From positions 1 to 64,000 of the forward strand of contig VTFK01000353.1 in the NCBI GenBank assembly GCA_009617715.1: a stretch of DNA of 64,000 nucleotides, in the 5' to 3' direction. This document shows, piece by piece, positions 32,541 to 47,165 of the stretch (positions are counted from its first letter, which is position 1; each line of letters begins with the position of its first letter). Made by a program: the position numbers and the translations under genes. The notes under the pieces were generated by a model. The model saw only the letters and a program-made list of their open reading frames with translations, ran no database searches and was not told where the DNA came from. This stretch comes from Plectrocnemia conspersa. Its lineage: Eukaryota; Arthropoda; Insecta; Trichoptera; Polycentropodidae.

Positions 32541-35500
32541 AATGCGAAGCTTTTGGTTTCAATGTTACGCAATGCTAACGCAGAACAAAGGTTGATCAGG
32601 TGTGATATAATTGGGCTTAGTCATAACGAACAGCATCGGAGCATGACGAGTTCACGTCGGCGTCGGCGCTGGGGTGGAAATAGCAGGTGGCACAGCAGGG
32701 GTACCTGTAGTGCTCCCGGTGGTGGGGACGAATTCAGGCAAGACAGGTGAGGGCAGGTGGGCTTGTGACTGATGATGATGCCGACAGCGTTAATTCGACC
32801 CGAGACTAAAATTGTGCGCGCTCAGCACATTCTACACGCATGAATGGTCTGGGAGTGAATGAAAGGGAATTTGTTATCAGATATCAGTATGTGTTCATAT
32901 GTGTGAATATGATATATATGAGTAAAAAACGGAATCACGATAAACGTTTAGTTAAATTTGGAACCAAATTGATGAAACAAAGCTCGAATATTTGTTTGAT
33001 ATTTCAAAGTTAATTCGTAAAAATTTTTAATATCTACCATTATAATTTAAAAATTATTGTTTTGCTTCTCTACTAAATATTTTTTTTTAAAACATGTCAT
33101 AACAAAATATATTGCTTAAAATAAATCCTTTCTTATTTGTTAAAAGTATTTATTTATTATTCAGTTAAAATTCTAAGCGTAGAAAAATATTATCGCGACA
33201 ACAGCACAACGAAAAAGCTTTTTTAAAGTTTACTATGCAAAGTGATAAGTGATATTCTCATTATATTTATACAAGCTCGTACACGTTGAAAAAAAACGTA
33301 GAGAATTTTTAATATATTAGCTATATTGTTAATAAGTTCCTTATAATTAAAAATTCTTTATTGTTGATAGTAGATATTTATTATGTAATTGAAATTTATA
33401 GTTAAGTGATATTTTCATTATCAGCTCGTAACAGTGAGTAGGTTTAATCAATTAATTGTATTGTTAATTAAATTTACTGAATTTGTAATACAAAATAAAA
33501 CATTTTCAATCTTTTAGAAACATTATAAAAAGGCAGGGAATGCATACTTCCTTTATGATATAATATTAATTTTCCTGTAAAGTTTTACAATTAGTTCATG
33601 AAACACATATCAATGAGTTTATACGAAGTTGCTCTCATTACATGAACTTTATGAATACGCCACGAGTTAAAAGGGGTAATAAACTCGAGATATTTGTAAT
33701 TAGTACGTTTATTCAGTATTTATTAATATTAAAGCGAGTATAAGGTCGTTGTTACGCTTTTGTCTGTGCTTAAAGTAATGGACAATTGCCCTTACAGATC
33801 GTTGAGTTTCTAAACCTCAAAATGCTCGAGGTTTAATCAAATATATAATAACATACAAATATAATACGCATACAACGAGCGTCATCGCATAAATTTATTA
33901 GCATATTTTAAACTGACCGCATTAGTACACAAATATAAATTACTACATACTATATGTACGTATTAATTACAGAGATCAATGAAACTTTGTACATCTATCT
34001 TCATTAGATATAAATAATACATATTCTTTTTTTTCGACAATATGATGTGATATTAATCTTTCGATATACGTCGAAATGTATACTTTGTAGAGAAAAAAAT
34101 TGGTCTTTGAGGTAAAAACCTCAAAGACTAAATTTTATTTGCAATTCTTCTTTGTGTAAAAAGTAAAATTACTAAATTTAATGCTCCGCTTTCTATTTAC
34201 ATAATCCAGAGATTCTTTGTGTCATCTAATTAATTATCAATGCTTGTTTTCACAAATATTGTTCAAGTGCTGTTAACAAGAACGGGAGTACTAGATACCA
34301 TTCCAAAAAGCACAACCATATTTTAATTAACTGTTGGATAGTGTTAATTAATTCGCGTCCGACTTTTATATGTTGTATTTTTTATGACTATATAACATAA
34401 TTGTTGTATATCTTAAATATTTTATTCGGACAATTTTATAACCTTTTATTAAAAACATACTTTCAATAATATTTAAAGAATACATTTTTTTTATTTGTAG
34501 GGCATTAATTGTAACGAACTAAATAAATAAATACAACGGGTATATGCCATTATACGATGCTTGGTTTATGCATTTTTGGTTTTTGAACTATTACAAAATT
34601 TTACGACAGTTGATATTCTTGCCATGGATCGTTTGTGTCATGACTTTGACCAATATGGTCAATATAGATCATTTGCGTCATGATTTTCAATTCGTTTAAA
34701 AGCTCGAGTAACTCTTAGCGTCTCGGATTTGACGGCTGAGCTGGCGTAAAATCTGACGGTTCAAGTAGAAAGGCTGCTTAGCTGCCTTCCCTCGGTTTTT
34801 AATTCAGTATTAACTTTTGCAATTTAGAGGTTTTGAGGCCATAGGGGTGTTATTATTCAGCTTAATTGAAGCCGAAAGAGCTGGTGAAAGTGTTTTTATG
34901 AATATACATATATAATGCAATGAATATGACGAAATTAAAAACTATAAGTTACACACAAAATATTCATATTAGTTTCAAGGAATGCGTGTTAATTGTGTAT
35001 AATTAATATTTTGTAATATATATATATTTATAATTGCAATAATAATATATATATATTTTTTATAAATATTTACATTAGTTATATTTTTTAAAATTTCTTA
35101 ACTTAATAAATAAATTAATATAACGTGTTAATTACTCTTGAATTTCTAAGGCGCTGTGCTACTCATATTTGGATTTATTGGTTCAACAGTTTGGAGTCAA
35201 TTGCCCTAGAGTTGCGATCGCATTCATTATTCTTGTTCGTTGTGATCAGGACTTCAGTGCTTGAGAACGTTCCTCTTGCATGAGCTATCCAGCTACTCAA
35301 CCAGTCAGGGATGTTTTCGACGTTAGCTATGAGGAGCAACAGAAATATGTGGGATGGTATTAAACTATAGGTGTGCAACGTAACTGTTTCTTAATTATTT
35401 TTTCAAAGATTTATTATTGTTTGTATATTAGCTATCATGACGCATTAAATCTGTCAAGACACGATGGTCAGATTAGTAATAAGAAATAAAAAATAAATTG

Positions 35501-35734
35501 GATGGCGTATATCTATCTTCACTGTATATATGGACCGATAAAAATACATTAAAAGTAATAACATTTGTAGTTTAAATACATTATTAAAACTGAACTATAC
35601 AATTAACCTTTTCATTAATTGTGTGCTGAAATTTAATGTAAAATTTAAATATTGAGTTGCATATAGAATATCAAAATGCAATCAGATTTTAATAGTATTT
35701 AATAATGCGATTATAGAATAACACTTTCATAATT
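32541..35734. other. AT-rich spacer with short GC-richer patches
   Basis: Patches lie at about 32560-32880, 34620-34880 and 35150-35370, none with a recognisable product. At 34628-34680 a loose duplication is visible (ATCGTTTGTGTCATGA and ATCATTTGCGTCATGA). An AT dinucleotide-rich stretch lies at about 35020-35065. Confidence 0.45.
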
Positions 35735-35960
35735 GAACTGTGCGAACGGTCCATTATTTCGGGCGCGCACAAAGCGTAACGAGGACCTTATACGCGCTTT
35801 AATAATAATAAATTCCGAATAAACCGGCTAATTACAAACACCGCCAAGTTTATTTTTATTGCGGTTAATATCATTTTTCGCAACACAGAAGGCGCGCACA
35901 GCCTCTGCCCCCCATAATCGTTTGCATTGTTCGCTCGCGCGATAAGCTCTAAATAATTTA
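35735..35960. other. GC-richer island, candidate regulatory DNA
   Basis: CpG-containing words (GGGCGCGCAC, ACGCGCTTT, GGCGCGCACAG) are mixed with homeodomain-like cores (GGCTAATTAC, TTTATTTTTATTGCGG). There is no open frame of note. The role is inferred from composition only. Confidence 0.3.
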
Positions 35961-38900
35961 TCCAAACAAAGGTTTTCGGGGATCAATTTTCAAAATCGTA
36001 ATGCTTTCAGCTTTTTTTTTTTAAAAAAAAAAGAGCCATGTACATGTACAGCTACAGATATGTACAATGACTTTTCTGAAAAACGATCATATAAATAATA
36101 AACAATAATATGTTTTCTGTCTCATAATACACTGATGTCAGGAAAAAGGAAATATATTTTTAATATTTTTTTGGCCAATTTGCATTTGTCTGAATTTCAG
36201 ATAATTTAACTTTACTTGTAACTAATGCTCGTACCTGTTTGTAAACTATGTTGTATCTGCAATCATTATTTTAAATTATCCGTTCGTGACATAGCGACTC
36301 AAAAGAAAACATTTAACTAAAAATTAAATGTGAAATTCAATTCTAAGATAATTCAATTTCACATTAAGCGTTTGTCTTTATGGCTCCTTTAGTGTCATAG
36401 CGAAATTAAGATCCCTAAGAATTAAGGATATGCTAGTTTTAAATGAGGTCAGTCAAAATCGTTCTCTCAATCTAATACTAATAATAGTTTTTAGGTATAC
36501 AAAAGCATCGTGAAAATATTAATTATTGAAAATATTAGTTTATTTTATATTAATTTAAAATATGGTAATTCCTTTATTAGTTAACCCGTTACAAAATATG
36601 GTTAATTATAAAACAACCTCGCGTAATGCGAACACACGGTTAATATAACTTTAACACAATATGAGCCACAATCATAGTCGTATAATTATTCGCTTTGATT
36701 AAAAGCAAGTAAATTACAACGGACGAGACATATGCATATATTATGTATCATACATACACACACGAATTATTAACGCACAGTCTTACACACATAAATACGT
36801 ACACGCTCGTGTGTTAGTAATCAAATGTGACAAATCGCTTCGTAATTGCGGTGCTTCGGCAAGCAGGAATCCCTATACCCAAAGGAAACTTATTTACCTG
36901 GACCTCAGGTAGATATATCTGTACAATAGATAAACGACGATCTCTGGGATCAAACATAATAAAGGAGAATTTGTCACGATTCGTCCTGGCGTACAGGAGT
37001 GGTAATTATTTATTTATGTTTTCAACAATCCGCGGGTCCTTTGTCACCTTCGACACTGCGCTTCGTTGAAACTTGCTGGGTTTTGTGTATTGATAAAAGT
37101 AATTGTGCTTTATTCTAGATTTATGCTTATTATTGTCTAATTATTTATTTTTTTGGAATAAATTATTTCTGCTACGCTTTTAAGATTTTTTTTAGTGAAT
37201 TTATTGTCAGTAAAAAATGTAATTTTTATATACATTATTAAGATTTCAGATACATTGTTATCTGAAAACGGCCTATTCATTGCAATTAGTGTTTATTCTT
37301 AAAAATATTTTAAAAAAAGGCAAAGCAAAAATTCTTATTTATTAAGAATGATTTCTAGAAAATTTTCATCGAATCTTTTTTTGTTAAAAATTAAAATTGT
37401 AAAAATATTTCAAAATCTTTTACAACCACTAAATTTTTTATATACATCTGAATAAAAATTGTGGATCCGTACCAGATGTTTTGCGAAAGATGGCCGTGTC
37501 AAAAAATGTTTTTTTTCTTGAAAGGTTTTAATAGAAAATTTAGTTATTTGAATAACACAATTGCGAAACTTAACAGACATCCTATTTATAAGCTCACAAT
37601 GTCCAGAAAATACTTCTATTTTGTGCATAAATGATGCGAAAGTTAAAATTATCATCATGATTTACCTCTTGAATTAACGACCTTCGGAATTTGTTTATCT
37701 TGCAAACTCTACTAATTCAAGGCGTATACGAGCGATACAGTTGGTCAACTGATCTCTGCATTTTTTTGTAATTCGTCGGAGAAGTATCGAGTCAAGAATA
37801 TAAAAGGTCTGAAACTTTGTCGAATTGACGAATACTTACATTATTTATTTGCAGTTAAAAAATAATTTTTTATGTTTTATAATATTTACCAATTTTTTTA
37901 ATTAAATTCAAATTAGTTCTATACTTGATCATATCTTTAATAAATAAAAATGAATATAATATTAAGGCAAATCATTGATAATTAATAGCTTTTAAGCTTA
38001 TGGTTCTAATAACAAGTACTCTCGTTTATATATTAAATTTACTTTTTTTGTTGTAGAGAATTCTTATAAGAATAATTTGTATATTATTATTATTGTTGTA
38101 TTAATCTTCCACTGCGCCATAAAAGGCATTAGCTTAACAGAAACAAAGTAAGGTAATTAGGTTAATATATTTTTTTATAAATGATTATTTGTTGAAATAA
38201 TATAAACTGAAAAAGTGTTATTCCAAATAATAAACTTCAGGATTTTTAAAACATGATAATAAAAATAGTAAGTACTTTTCAGAATTGAGGGAAAATATAT
38301 ACATAATTAAATATTGTTTAAGATATCGTCAATTTTGGTAAAAAGTAATAAATAAAGAACTAAAAAATATAATTAAACATTAGCAAAAAATATATTATTC
38401 GATTTTTAGTACCAATATCAATTTTATAAAATATTTTTCTTGCTTTAAAATTATATTAATAATATTCAGCCAAAACTATGTAAGCATTAAATAAATTTAC
38501 TGTTTATAATGTGTTAGATAAAAACTAAAATGATTTTGAGCATTTGTGCAAAAATCCTTAAAAAGTAAAGGTTTCTGAGATTTTGAATGCAAAGTTCTAT
38601 GATATTTAATATTTTGCATATATTCAACGATAGCCAAATTATTTTTATCTATTTCAATACCTTTGACACTTCATTCATAATTTTATTTCACAAGGTAGAG
38701 TATTTAATATTTCTTGGTTTTATACCCCTCGTATAATTTTACTTATTTTTTTTCATGATAATATTCTCTGTGTATACAATACATCTCTCATGAATTTCCG
38801 CCATACTTTTCAACCTGAGCCTTAAAATATACACACAAAAATAAACGCATAAATATATTACACCTGACATTGAAAAGGATTAGTCATAATGTAAATATTA

Positions 38901-38980
38901 GTCAGGATACCTGCCCGTCGAATGAAAAGAACACATCCGGTCGTTTACCTTTCATAATTTTGTTTTTTTCTTCCATTTCT
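35961..38980. other. AT-rich spacer
   Basis: No gene. A T-run/A-run junction lies at about 36012-36031, followed by GTACATGTAC. A mildly GC-richer stretch at about 36780-37080 carries an 80-codon plus frame with no recognised motif. The remainder is simple AT-rich DNA. Confidence 0.5.
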
Positions 38981-41500
38981 ACTCCTCTGTCCTCGATCGT
39001 AAATCACTTCATTCATATGCTCCCAGCGTCCTGATCCCGAAATCATAATGGCGACCAAATCAGGGCTTCTCAATTGCTGACGTTTGCCGTTTACAAAATA
39101 ACATACATACACACGCGTAGGTATGAAATCTCAGATCTGCCCGTGAGATATACTTGCTCGCCGATCTTTATCGATGTTTCAAAAACAGGATCTGTAATTC
39201 TGTAATAGCATTATTGCGGACTGTTAGTTTTGTCGTATTTGGAGATTTAGAAAAAAATAACGTGGTCATAGAAAGATTACAAAATTGGTTTAAACGTCCC
39301 CGAGAATAATCCGTAGATTCATTCAGGATGCGGTGAATGAGCAGGAAGCAGTCGGTGAAAATCAAACGGCGCACAATGCGAGCCCGGTACGTGATAAGAT
39401 TATGCCACTTTTGTAATCGCATAATGGTCGCACAAATTTCAGAGATGTTTTATTAAAATCCCACAATGCACTGTGTAGATATGCGAAAATCGGTTTTGTG
39501 TGTTAGCGTCGGAAATATGATATGAAATATAATATTTATTAAATATATTACGTCATTAGAATTACAATAAATATACAAGGATATAGTATGTATTTTCGAA
39601 AGGTTATATAATTTTATTATTTAACTCAGTCAGTTAGTTTTAGTAATTAACTAATGATGACACTATCTTAGTTTATATTTTTTTATATTTAGTGATACAG
39701 AGAGTGTACATTTTAAGTAAATTTATATTAAAATGTTTTAGTGATTTTTAATTATTATATTCGGAATCAGAAATAAGAATTTTAGCACAAATTAATTGGG
39801 CATTTTTAATATAAAAATGCCAGTATTGATTTAATAATTAAGATAGTAAAGTAATATTAAGTAAAAATATGTTTGTTCCTCTACAAGTTTGCTTTTTTTT
39901 GCCTATTTAGAATGCCGTTATATAATATTTCTTCCCGGAACCTAACAGCTTAAACAATGAAATGGATATCTACGTTCAATTAGTTCATTTACAAATACCA
40001 TCAAACAATCTATTTAAATAACGCTGTATAATTAAAATAGACCCCTTAGTAACTGAAATGAAAGATTTATTATGAAAAAATCTTTCGCGGTTAAACTAGT
40101 AAGAATTGAAATATTTAACAATTTTATAGACTCAAAACCTAGGATTATAATCTTAGATTCTTAACTTTAACGGTAGTCTCATATAGAGAAACTAATTCTA
40201 AACACTAAAACAACCATAGCAAAACTATGCTGTCTTTTTTGCCGCAAAAGTAAATTAAATATCAAAAAACAAATTACTTGTCAATAAATTAATATTAGGA
40301 TTAGATTTTTTGGTCGATTCCATGGTTTGAGGATACATAATTAGTACTCGTAAGTATCCAATAAAACTTCAGTCACAACAAAATATTTCTTTAAGAATCG
40401 CGTCAAATGTTCCATGGTTTGTCCGCAACTCGATATTACACCGTGATTTAAAATATATACCCCAACTGAACACTTAGATGAACTAAACGTAAAGCACCGT
40501 AATTTTAAACTTATAATGTTAGAGTTAGCTATTAGTTAATATATAGAATAAAAAAACTATATAAAAATTACAAATAAAAGTTGATTTTTGTCAATACAAA
40601 CATCCATCCAAAAAAGACAAGCATGTAAGAGACCATGGTATAGAATTGCGAAACACGTTAGTTACTGTGATATTATATTCCAAGAACGGAGGATGCAAAA
40701 TATATATTGTATTTTAACTATAATATTAAAAAATATTATTTGCTAGCACGTTTAATAAATATAAATAATACTGCGCGAAAACATTTGTAAATTTATAATC
40801 ACGTTGTAAATCTTGCCTATTAATTACAAAGAAAAACATGTATGTTTAGTCGCACTCAAAGAAAATTATTACTAATTAAGAATTAAATATAAATATAAAA
40901 ACATGCAAAGATGTTTTTTAATAACTTTATTTATAATATTAATTAGTCATTAAAAATGCTTACAACATTTATATTTTTATAAAATGTTTACACATAATTG
41001 GTTTAAGCATACGAAATGTTTAGTTACAATTTGGAGAATTATTATAAATCTATCTTATATTGTATATTTAAAGATGTTTAGGAATTGCTTATATTCAAGT
41101 GAAGTTTACTAATTAAAAGTTTATTTTTATATATTATTAAAGTAGCAATTATCTACTTATTTTCTACAGTACACCAATAAATTAATTGCAGCTTATTGTA
41201 TGTTACAAATTACCGAGTACTTCTAGGATTTAAATAATATTTTTAATAAATATGAACTATTTTAAGTTAAGACCTACAACACGTTTTTTAGAAGGGTAAA
41301 TATATACAAAAATATGGTCATCTAAAACTATTGAAAGTATATGCAAATTATTTGTTACGGTGTTATTAGTTTTTACACGTATTTTTTATGTATCAGTGTA
41401 AAAAATATTTGATTATTATGTTCTAGGTTTATTTATACTATAAAAAAATAATTAACAATTAATTCTGATGTTTACAATACACTGAAATTTTGGTATTGAA
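38981..41500. other. AT-rich spacer with one GC-richer island
   Basis: The island is at about 38990-39490. Open frames cross it on the minus strand (39422-39168) without recognisable domains. The rest is AT-rich. Confidence 0.45.
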
Positions 41501-44500
41501 AGCCCTAATCGGAACCCTAATTACACTAGTGGCTCGCGTGCCACAATTTAAGCTTCACTTTCACCGATAATCTCTATATGCATGAAACCACGTATCACGT
41601 GAGAAGCGAAACAGCTGCCTGGAACCGACAATCTTTCACCATCACAAACGACTTTTTTGTCTATCGCATTTTTCCACGTCTGCATCATGGTTTGTTTTTC
41701 ATTAACACCACGTAGTATACCATCAACTACTGTTTTTGTGACGTGAAGTACTTGGTTTTGTTAGCGCTGAATTATTTGATGTGTACGAGAGACATTCGTT
41801 ATTCGGAAAGTGCCGTTTCGATTTGCATGCAGTGGGGAGGGTCGGTTTCCTGAGCTGGAAATGCGACCTCATAAATCATTGAGCCAATGTGCAAAGCATA
41901 AAGTCATCCATGCAAGGAACAATGAATAACAAAATATTTTTGTGGATTACCGGAATCGATGGAATATCTGATTCACTCGCCGATTCCGGTAAATATATTG
42001 ATCAAAAAAATCTATTCATATATTCTAATTTTTATTTAGAGATAACCGCAGGATGTGGTTGCACCTGTATATTGCCAATCATAATGCTTTTTAAAAATTA
42101 TAAAAGCTTCAAGGTATTTTTATGCTATTTTACGCCTTAATAATGATTAAAAAATATTTAATCAATTCATCCCGTTTTAATTTTGTTTTCGTCAAATTTC
42201 ACACTTCGCTGAAAACTTCACCGCTCCGAAGTATAACTTCAAGGTTCCGACAAACAATTTTATAAACAAACAAATGGGAGAAAAAAGTCTGATGATGTTT
42301 AGAAAGCGGCTTAAAACCTGAACCCGGTTTCAGTTCGGTAACCGAAGCTTATCCGTAAATCTCTTAATTACGCCGTCCAAAGCCTCCGCGTTGTTTCCGA
42401 TGCCAAAAAACATTAAACGAAAAAACTTTGCGCTCTAAGCAAACTTTACACCGATGCACTTGGCCAAACTGCTCATGACTCAATAATTCGCTTTTAATCC
42501 GCCATATATATTCATCCCCGTATACTTTCACGGAGAGACTAACTTTTCAGAGCTACTGCGAGATCAGTTATTATATTTATAAATTTAATATGGCAATTGA
42601 AAAGTTTTTACAATAATGACAAAGCAGATAACTGTTCTGGAAAATATATTTTAAAACCTCATTCATGTAGTTTTATAGCAAAATAAAAAAAAAACATTTA
42701 TACATTTTGAAGAGCTTTAAATAAATTTTTGTTGATTCAGAATATTTCTAACAAAATTAAAAAAAAAATGTTGGGCATAAATTCATACATAAATTTATAT
42801 TTATTTGTATCGTTGGCCTTTTATATGTATTATTATATTGGATTGTGTTCGTAAACCTTTACTATCTAAGTTATCCCGCGTCCATATCAATCGTTCTTAG
42901 CTAGGCCATGGCCAAAGTTTTACGGCCATAACGCAATTTTATTCGAAAAACCTTACAGCGACCACGTATAAACACGTAATGGAATATAAAATTTACGAGA
43001 CCTCTTCTTCTCGGAGGGGCAGAAGAGGTCTGGCCCTGCACCCACACTCGGTTAAGGGTGTTCATTTTTTATTGGCACTTTCGGTGTTTCTTGCATCATA
43101 AAATAAAGCGGATGATAATTTTGTCCGTTTACGAGCGCGGCCCCCGCCAATTGCAATCAGGAGTAATGATTTTCCTTCCTGCCTTCGAATTTATACAATT
43201 TTACGATGCGAAAACGACAATAGAGAGGCTCGATTGTTATGTGCAGATAAAATGAATAAAACTATACTATTCTTTCATATTTTTTTAGACGGGAATGAAA
43301 GGAAAATAATAATAAATGTCTCATGCACATCCATAAATTTGTTTGTATTTACAAATATAATAAACAAAAGTTAGTCAATTGAAAATGCGATAACACATAT
43401 AAATACTATTTCCATTATTAATAAATTACAAGTTTATTTATAAATAAGAACTAAGTAAAGTAATGCATGTCTCTGCCATTATAGAAATTTGAATTAGTGG
43501 AATATAATGAAAAAAAAATTGCCATGATTTATTTCAATAAACTTTATTAAAAATAAATATTATTTACTTCTTGAAAGAAAGCTTCATAGGGCATTACCTT
43601 TTGTAATATATTTATTAAGCTCCACGTTGATAAATGCTAATCGAGCGTATAAAATGGATATTTTTTGCGTTATGAAAGAGAAGCCCTTTTAAAAAATAGC
43701 GCAATTCAATATTCCTAGCAAAGCGATGTATCAGCGCCGAAATCGTCTTCATGCCAAATGGCACGTGAAAGAAATGCGTTTCGTCAACAAAGATTCTTGA
43801 TGGCTAAAAGCTCTATTTGGCTCGGCGTAGGCTTTATTGGGCTACCCGAAAATGAGGCTCATCGATCCGGCCTATTTCAGATACGATGAACGTCAACGAA
43901 AATTTATTGAAAGTAAATTTTCATCCGGTCTATAATAAAAGCGCGCGTTCGAGTCTAAAGGGATGCTGAGGACATAAGTGTACCTATAAATCAATCAGTG
44001 TCCGCAAGTGTTAACCGCGCGACTTGACTCCAGTCGGAAGATAGATTATACGCTCTGTGGCTTTATATAATCGCTCCGAGCGGGGAAATATTTGAATTAG
44101 TAACTATAAAATACGCACCCGCTTAGTGTAATTAATATTTTAGGTAATAATTTATTTAAATTATTAAAATATACTATATTTTCCCTTAACAACTTTTAAA
44201 TTACTATGCTATTTATATGATGCTACTATAGGAGCTGGGAGTACAGATTAATGTTTGAAAGGTGGCGTAGTAGTGAAAAACAAAAAAAAAACAACAATAT
44301 ATAAATTTGATTTTTTGGATAAGACATTATATCGTGAAGTGGAGTTTTCGAAATAAATTGGAAAGCATATAAAATAAGGTCCACCATTAAATCGTTAGAT
44401 GTTAAATCAGCGACCCTAAACCTTTCATTTAGCTCAATTCTCGAGTTTTTTGACCTCCCCTAGTACACAATGGAATATTAAGTACCCTAAAAAATACACA

Positions 44501-44900
44501 TATATCTCAAGGGGGCGTGTTAACAATCGTCATAAAACCGAATTGATTTTCTTTTTATAAAAGCACTGAGTTTAATTACATTCATTTTTAAATCCGCCCC
44601 TCGGTAAATTTAACCGGAAAAAATTAAACTAGCATTTTCACATAACCGTATTAACTGACATTTTCTTTTAGCGTGTCAGGCAGACATAGAGGCGAATTAT
44701 TAACGCGAGTTAAAAAATAATATATAATATAATCGACCGAGAAGCGTGCGCTTTGTAATAGTTAGTTATCGATACAATTTGTCGACTTTACGTAAACCGA
44801 GATCAATTAACGCGTTTCGCAAACAAAGCGATTAACGCTCACGTTACGTCAAAATCGATATTAGTTGTTCGAGGTAAATAATGCTTGTATCGTGACTCAA
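41501..44900. other. Spacer dense in GC-richer patches
   Basis: Patches lie at about 41510-41880, 42180-42560, 42880-43250, 43620-44100 and 44400-44870, interleaved with AT-rich DNA. An 11-bp perfect hairpin lies at 42998-43031 (AGACCTCTTCT / AGAAGAGGTCT, 12-base loop). At 41949-41990 the words ATTACCGGAATCG and CGATTCCGGTAA form an inverted pair. No coding gene is recognised. Confidence 0.45.
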
Positions 44901-46639
44901 TTTGTATGCGTGTTACTTTTTGTTATGTGAGAAAATTCCATAAAGAGAGATGTATTGTGATCGTTTGAGCAAATATATAGATTCACAGTGTTGCATTAAA
45001 AAATATAATTTATTTAATAGAAAAAAAATCAGAATATATTCTAGGAAAATTTTGATTTAATTCTGTTTTTTCACGTTGTTAATCTTATATACGACTAGTT
45101 CACACCTACTATAGAAAAAAAATATTGTAAAAGTATATTTTTTGCTAGCAATACTAACTGCTTAATAATCTATCACTGATTTCTTAATTTTATGAATCAT
45201 ACGTGTGACCTTTACATGCGTTTGCTTACGGGTGTAGTTTTGTGTCAACGTATATATGATGTTAAAAAAGCACTGGCTAGTATATCACACTTTTCTGAAG
45301 TAGTGTTTGCTTTTAGTAGCTTGAAATAATGAATTAAAATATTTAGTAAATCAAATATGATAGAATTTATGTATTTAAATACTCAACAAAAATGTCAAAA
45401 ATTGCCGGCACGTCAAATAACAGATGTAATATTATAAAAGTTAAATTTAAATAAAAATGAAATACATAAATTGTATTATATTTCAGTACTCCAAGTGTTA
45501 CTCGCGACTCGTTTGTGCACGTGTATTTTTCTCCCTCGCCCTTTCGTGAGGGCTCTAATTACGCTATCGCCCCGTGAACGTAACAAGTTTGTACCGGCGA
45601 CCTGTGAACTGAACATGTGCGTGGTTCAGATACATAAAACCGGCTCTGAAAGCGTTTTCAGGATGGCTTCTGGTATCGGGCCGGCTCGTGCAACTATGCA
45701 CCGGTAATGGATCGCAATGGCCATAAACAAGTGTGCCCGTGGCGTGCTGAAAACGTGAAACGTGAAAAGGTTCAACGGGCTTCTGTCGATACGGAAATGC
45801 CAATGGAAATGTGCGCCTCTGAGTTTTGCGGTCGAGTACTGCGTATCAGTCATTATCGCTTTAAATTAAGTCAACATTTTAATTAGGAAAATGTTAAGTT
45901 TCTATTGTGTGAGGGTGACCTAAAAGGTGTATTATTAGTACATTTACAAGTGACGGACTTTCTTATGTATACACATATAAATGTATCATAGCGCATTAGT
46001 GTAACCTGTCAGTTATATCCATATTTAAATTAAGGCTAACGCTAAAGTAATATATACACTACAATAAAGAAGCACCAATCCTCTATTTTTAGGCTGGTTT
46101 TAGTTTATTAATAATGACATTATGAATGGTTCTTTTGATTGAACTTTAACTTGAGAGTTGCCAATGATTTTTATTTCATATTTATTTTTAGCATGGGTCT
46201 CTGAACAAATAACAGTGGTGATTTTATTATTTTTGTTATCAATTTATTTGGTAGTTATTTATCTTTTTATTTAGTCAGTGCTTCAAATATGTTGTTTGTA
46301 TGTTGCACCTGACCGATTTTTTTTCTTTGGAATTTCCGTTATATGACTTGTATATTTTGTTTTATTCGATGCTATTTTCCATTCTTCTTGAAGGCTCAAC
46401 ATATTTTCTGGAATTATTTCCTGTTTTTGTGAAAGGTCAATCTTGGGATATATGTTTTTAATGATATTGATTGTATAGGAGTATTTTCATTTTTATTTTC
46501 AATTGTTGACATATTTTTTTTGTTATATTATTATTGTTGCAATTTTGGATGGTTAAATGACCCCGTGGGCACTAGTTTTAAACTTGTTTTTCACATATTC
46601 ACATTATTAGTTATTAACAAGTTAATATTATTATATTAT
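44901..46639. other. Spacer with a GC-richer island at 45.48-45.86 kb
   Basis: The island has frames open on both strands at once (plus 45471-45707; minus 45803-45564 and 45853-45626), the usual sign of non-coding GC-rich DNA, and none is recognisable. From 46080 on the sequence is T-rich on the plus strand. Confidence 0.45.
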
Positions 46640-47165
46640 AATTTGAAGTTAAAATGATATAGCAATTTAATGACACGACCGAGCTTGACCAATACTTTAC
46701 CGCGGCTTGCACGGACCTCTTAATATCATCCGTAGCTATATCGATTAACTCATCCATTAATACCATCGAATAAACTACTTTTTGCTTGGAAAAGACGCGC
46801 GCTGAATTATACATGCTTCACTGGTCATTGACTGGTTATTGATCACCTGAGTGACCTTTAATTGTGAACACATATCGTTATTGTGTCTAAGAAGCGATGT
46901 AATTGGCTTGTGAGCACCCTCATTTACAATTTGCCAGAACTGTCTTAAGCTATCAGTATGAAAAATGTGACATTGGACACAGAGAGGGAGATGATACGAA
47001 GAAGCTACGGAGTCACAGCAACAGAGACGAGCCAAGAGACATAAGCGGATCGTCCAGAGAGCATCACGAGAACAGATCCCAGCTACTTCAGTAAAATCAC
47101 AGCCGACAATAATACAACTCGACCCGCCAGCTAAGGTTCTTAGACTTCCAAGACCTCCCATTTTA
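46640..47165. repeat. Dispersed repeat, copy B (partner at 9.08-9.62 kb)
   Basis: It shares three colinear blocks with copy A, including the identical ATCACAGCCGACAATAAT at 47096. Read on the minus strand, one frame (47185-46775, 136 codons) includes DSLRQFWQIVNEGAHKPI, which loosely resembles the linker between endonuclease and RT in LINEs, and a second frame (46814-46614) includes DELIDIATDDIKRSV. These are suggestive of an old retroelement protein, but I cannot assign a family. Confidence 0.6.

Noticed and set aside
35020..35065. AT dinucleotide stretch as a functional element
   Set aside because: A short imperfect microsatellite, expected at this base composition.
45471..45853. Overlapping open frames on both strands in a GC-richer island
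   Set aside because: Simultaneous openness on both strands without recognisable domains fits GC-rich non-coding DNA.
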